From positions 4,304,501 to 4,368,500 of the forward strand of contig NZ_BCQA01000001.1 in the NCBI RefSeq assembly GCF_001748145.1: a stretch of DNA of 64,000 nt, given 5' to 3'. The position numbers and the translations under genes are program-made. This document shows, one piece after another, positions 61,292 to 64,000 of this stretch. The notes beneath the pieces are model-generated. The model did not search any database, was not told where the DNA came from, and saw only the letters and a program-made list of their open reading frames with translations. Position 1 is the stretch's first letter. Each line of letters begins with the position of its first letter. Origin of the DNA: Bosea sp. BIWAKO-01. Lineage in GTDB: Bacteria > Pseudomonadota > Alphaproteobacteria > Rhizobiales > Beijerinckiaceae.

Positions 61292-62548
61292 ATGAGCATG
61301 TCCGACGACACTGGCGCGCTCGATTATCATCGGGCGCGCGAAGCCGCCTTGGGCGGGGTTGCTGCCGATGAGCCGCAGTTCCCGCCTGTGCGCTTCGTGG
61401 TCGCGACGGCCGTCGCCCTGGGACTCGCCGGGGCGATCCATCTCGTCGGGACCCATGGCGACCCGGCGCCGCAACTGCAGCTCTCGCTGATCCTTGGTGC
61501 GGCCTTCGGCTTCGTGCTGCAGCGTTCCCGCTTCTGCTTCCTCTGCATCTGGCGCGACTGGCTCGACCGGCGCGATCCGCGTGGTCTGCTCGGTGTCCTG
61601 ACTGCGCTTGCGGTCGGCATCGTCGGCTACACCCTGATTTTCGGGGCCTGGCTGCCCGACCCGTCAGGGGCACGGTTGCCGCCGACGGCCCATATCGGTC
61701 CGGTCGGTCCAGCGCTGGTTCTGGCCGGCCTGGCCTTTGGTACCGGCATGGCGATCTCCGGCTCCTGCATCAGTGCCCATTGGTACAGGCTGGGCGAAGG
61801 CTCGCCGACCGCGCCCTTTGCGCTGATCGGGGCCGGGATCGGCTTCGGGTTGGGCTTCCTGAGCTGGAACGAACTCTATCGTCTCAGCATCTCGGAAGCC
61901 GTGGTGCTCTGGCTGCCGCGCCATCTCGGCTATGCCGGCGCGCTGCTCGGCGGCCTCGGCGTGCTGGCCGCGCTGGCGCTCGTGTTGCTCTGGGCAGGGC
62001 GGCCGATCCGTGGGAACGCAGAGGAGTCACGAGCACCGTTGCATCAGGTCTTCGTTGCGCGCTGGCCGTCCTGGCTCGGCGGCCTCTTCGTCGGCCTCGT
62101 CGGCATTGCAGCCTATCTGCGGCTGAGCCCGCTCGGGGTGACGGCTGAGCTCGGCTCGCGCTCGCGTCAGGCGGCCGACGCCTTTGGCCTGCTGCCGCAG
62201 CGGCTGGAAGGCCTCGACAGCTTTCGCGGCTGCGCCACGGTGATCCGGGACGCCTTGCTGACGCCGAACGGCTTGTTCGTCATTGGCCTTGTGCTGGCGT
62301 CCTTCTGCGCTGCGCTCGCTTCGGGCGAATTCAGGCCGAGCCTGCCGCGTCCCTCACATGTTGTGCGGGGGCTTCTGGGGGGCGTGCTGCTCGGCTGGGG
62401 AACGCTGGTCGGACTCGGCTGCACAGTCGGCACGCTGCTCTCGGGCGTATCGGCGGGGGCGGTCTCCGGCTGGATCTTTGGTGCGGCGTTGCTGGTTGGC
62501 GCTACGGTCACGCTGAAACTCGGCCGCCGGCTCGGAGTGCTGGGTTAG
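61292..62548 (+). CDS. YeeE/YedE-family sulfur compound transporter
   Basis: A 418-residue membrane protein with about ten helices. It contains two YeeE/YedE halves: QRSRFCFLCIWRDWLDRR and SGSCISAHWYRLGEG in the first, and GWGTLVGLGCTVGTLLSG in the second, each with conserved Cys residues. The family (TsuA) imports thiosulfate. Start ATG 61292 gives MSMSDDTGALDYH. Paired with the upstream sulfurtransferase, which could act on the same substrate. Confidence 0.85.
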   Translation: MSMSDDTGALDYHRAREAALGGVAADEPQFPPVRFVVATAVALGLAGAIHLVGTHGDPAPQLQLSLILGAAFGFVLQRSRFCFLCIWRDWLDRRDPRGLLGVLTALAVGIVGYTLIFGAWLPDPSGARLPPTAHIGPVGPALVLAGLAFGTGMAISGSCISAHWYRLGEGSPTAPFALIGAGIGFGLGFLSWNELYRLSISEAVVLWLPRHLGYAGALLGGLGVLAALALVLLWAGRPIRGNAEESRAPLHQVFVARWPSWLGGLFVGLVGIAAYLRLSPLGVTAELGSRSRQAADAFGLLPQRLEGLDSFRGCATVIRDALLTPNGLFVIGLVLASFCAALASGEFRPSLPRPSHVVRGLLGGVLLGWGTLVGLGCTVGTLLSGVSAGAVSGWIFGAALLVGATVTLKLGRRLGVLG

Positions 62549-62747
62549 GCCGAGCCATGCTTCGGAGCGTGGCGAGGCGATCCGGGAAGGCTGCTCTGTT
62601 GCCCGTGGATCGCCCGGCTGCTTGCGCCTTCCCTCACGGCGGCGAAGGATGTAGCGCGAGGAGCCGCGCATCCGCAGATGCGCAATGGCGCGCAGACATC
62701 GCCGTGCGGATTGCTATAACGGGGCAGACGTTCAAAGGACGCCGCCC

Positions 62748-64000
62748 ATGACGATCGCCGAGAAACTGCCTTCCATCCTGATCGCCAATCGCGGCGAGAT
62801 CGCCTGTCGCGTCATCCGGACAGCCAGACGCCTGGGTCTGCGCACCATCGCGGTCCATTCCGACGCCGATGAGGATGCGCTCTTCGTGCAGATGGCGGAC
62901 GAGGCCTATCGGATCGGCCCCGCACCGGCCCGCGAAAGCTATCTCGACGCCGAGAAGATCCTGGCCGTTGCCCGGCAGGCGAATGCTGCCTGTATCCATC
63001 CGGGCTACGGCTTCCTTTCCGAGAACGCCGATTTCGCCGATGCCTGCGCCGCTGCGGGGATCGTCTTCGTCGGGCCACCGGCGTCCGCCATTCGCGCCAT
63101 GGGCTTGAAGGATGCAGCCAAGGCGCTGGTCGAGAAGGCGAAGGTACCGGTGGTGCCAGGCTATCACGGCGCCGAACAGGAGGTCGGCTTCCTCGCGACC
63201 CAGGCTGAACGCATCGGCTATCCCGTGCTGATCAAGGCGGTTGCCGGCGGCGGCGGCAAGGGCATGAAGAAGGTCGACCGGCCCGAGGACTTTGCCGACG
63301 CGCTTTCGAGCGCCCAGCGGGAGGGCAAGAGCGCCTTTGGCGATGCGCACGTGCTGGTGGAAAAATACGTGCTCTCGCCGCGCCATGTCGAAATCCAGGT
63401 CTTTGGCGACAGCCATGGCAATGTCGTCCATCTCTACGAGCGCGACTGCTCGCTGCAGCGCCGGCACCAGAAGGTGATCGAGGAGGCGCCGGCACCGGGC
63501 ATGAGCGCGGAGGTCCGCGCGGCGATGGGCAAGGCAGCCACGGAGGCCGCACGCGCTGTCGGCTATGTCGGCGCCGGCACGGTCGAGTTCATTGCGGATG
63601 GGCGCGAAGGCCTGAAGGCCGACCGCTTCTATTTCATGGAAATGAATACGCGCCTTCAGGTCGAGCATCCGGTCACGGAGGCGATCACCGGGCTCGATCT
63701 GGTCGAGCTCCAGCTCAAGGTCGCGGCCGGCGAGCCGCTCGGCTTCACCCAGGCCGATGTGAAGGCGACCGGCCACGCGGTCGAGGCGCGGCTCTACGCT
63801 GAGGATCCGGAGAAGGGGTTCCTGCCGTCGACCGGCAAGCTCTGGGCGCTGCAGTTCCCGGAAGGAGAGGGCATCCGCGTCGATACCGGCGTCGAGGCCG
63901 GCGACACGGTGACGCCGTTCTACGATCCGATGATCGCCAAGGTCATCGCCCATGGCGCCAATCGCACCGAGGCGCTCGACCGACTGGCGGAGGCGCTGGG
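62748..64000 (+). CDS. mccA: 3-methylcrotonyl-CoA carboxylase alpha subunit, 5' part
   Basis: The first 417 codons of a biotin-dependent acyl-CoA carboxylase alpha chain, cut by the window end. SILIANRGEIACRVIRTARR, HPGYGFLSENADF, the ATP-grasp loop KAVAGGGGKGMKK, YERDCSLQRRHQKVIEEAPA and EMNTRLQVEHPVTE are clear. The GLDLVELQLKVAAGEPL form, with Leu-Gln rather than the EEMIRVAYGE of the PccA gene in this window, points to MccA. ATG 62748 chosen by alignment. The biotinyl domain lies outside. Upstream, TATAAC at 62715-62720 may be its -10. Confidence 0.9.
   Translation, partial: MTIAEKLPSILIANRGEIACRVIRTARRLGLRTIAVHSDADEDALFVQMADEAYRIGPAPARESYLDAEKILAVARQANAACIHPGYGFLSENADFADACAAAGIVFVGPPASAIRAMGLKDAAKALVEKAKVPVVPGYHGAEQEVGFLATQAERIGYPVLIKAVAGGGGKGMKKVDRPEDFADALSSAQREGKSAFGDAHVLVEKYVLSPRHVEIQVFGDSHGNVVHLYERDCSLQRRHQKVIEEAPAPGMSAEVRAAMGKAATEAARAVGYVGAGTVEFIADGREGLKADRFYFMEMNTRLQVEHPVTEAITGLDLVELQLKVAAGEPLGFTQADVKATGHAVEARLYAEDPEKGFLPSTGKLWALQFPEGEGIRVDTGVEAGDTVTPFYDPMIAKVIAHGANRTEALDRLAEAL

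Overview
The window is about 64 kb of GC-rich chromosomal core DNA from an alphaproteobacterium of the order Hyphomicrobiales (Rhizobiales). Support comes from the gene order rpoB-rpoC-(str)-S10-spc-alpha, a GTTC-N7-GTTC type LexA box, a DmeR/DmeF metal pair, a Porin_2-like barrel protein and strong G/C bias at third codon positions. My best guess is Boseaceae (Bosea-like), but the family assignment is an inference from style and content. No phage, IS element, plasmid function or CRISPR array was seen.

Region 1 (1-26666) is the transcription/translation super-operon, all on the plus strand: the 3' part of rpoB, rpoC, a UUCG-loop terminator, an inserted LuxR-type regulator, then rpsL-rpsG-fusA-tuf, rpsJ to rpsQ (S10), rplN to adk (spc, with secY), and rpsM-rpsK-rpoA-rplQ (alpha), closed by a strong GNRA-loop terminator. 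Most genes overlap or lie within 20 bases of each other. The longer gaps carry perfect 9-12 bp hairpins that may set expression steps.

Region 2 (26667-36650) is accessory and housekeeping: an orphan tripartite-tricarboxylate (TctC) binding protein, a short BLUF blue-light sensor (minus) divergent from a DegP-type protease translationally linked to rarA, a divergent porin-like protein with an acidic tract (minus), crcB linked to an RluC/D-type pseudouridine synthase, a PsiF-repeat secreted protein preceded by two LexA-like boxes, a HAD phosphatase and an unknown 145-residue protein.

Region 3 (36650-49300) has propionyl-CoA carboxylase alpha subunit (pccA), a GST-like protein, an LprI-like secreted protein, a YdcF-type membrane protein, DUF3253, an alpha/beta hydrolase, DUF599, a rhodanese followed in frame after one stop codon by a two-helix mini-membrane protein, a zone of gene remnants (choloylglycine-hydrolase C-terminus and a YciI-like N-terminus), an ABC exporter, a gamma-glutamylcyclotransferase-like protein, isovaleryl-CoA dehydrogenase, and the dmeR-dmeF Co/Ni efflux operon with a 12-bp-arm palindromic operator.

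Region 4 (49300-64000) has a CorA/ZntB transporter, two tandem paralogous GH25 lysozymes, mgtE, tRNA-Leu(GAG), an orphan SpoA/FliN-like protein, lipB, a glycine-zipper lipoprotein, mccB, a Tat-exported Kelch protein, an SDR, a CDF-like half transporter, a periplasmic-type sulfurtransferase coupled to a YeeE/YedE transporter, and the start of mccA, cut by the window end. ivd, mccB and mccA belong to the leucine/isovalerate (liu) pathway and pccA to propionyl-CoA use, so branched-chain acyl-CoA catabolism is a recurring theme, though the genes are scattered rather than in one operon. A dispersed 101-bp palindromic repeat occurs twice (31241 and 40111).
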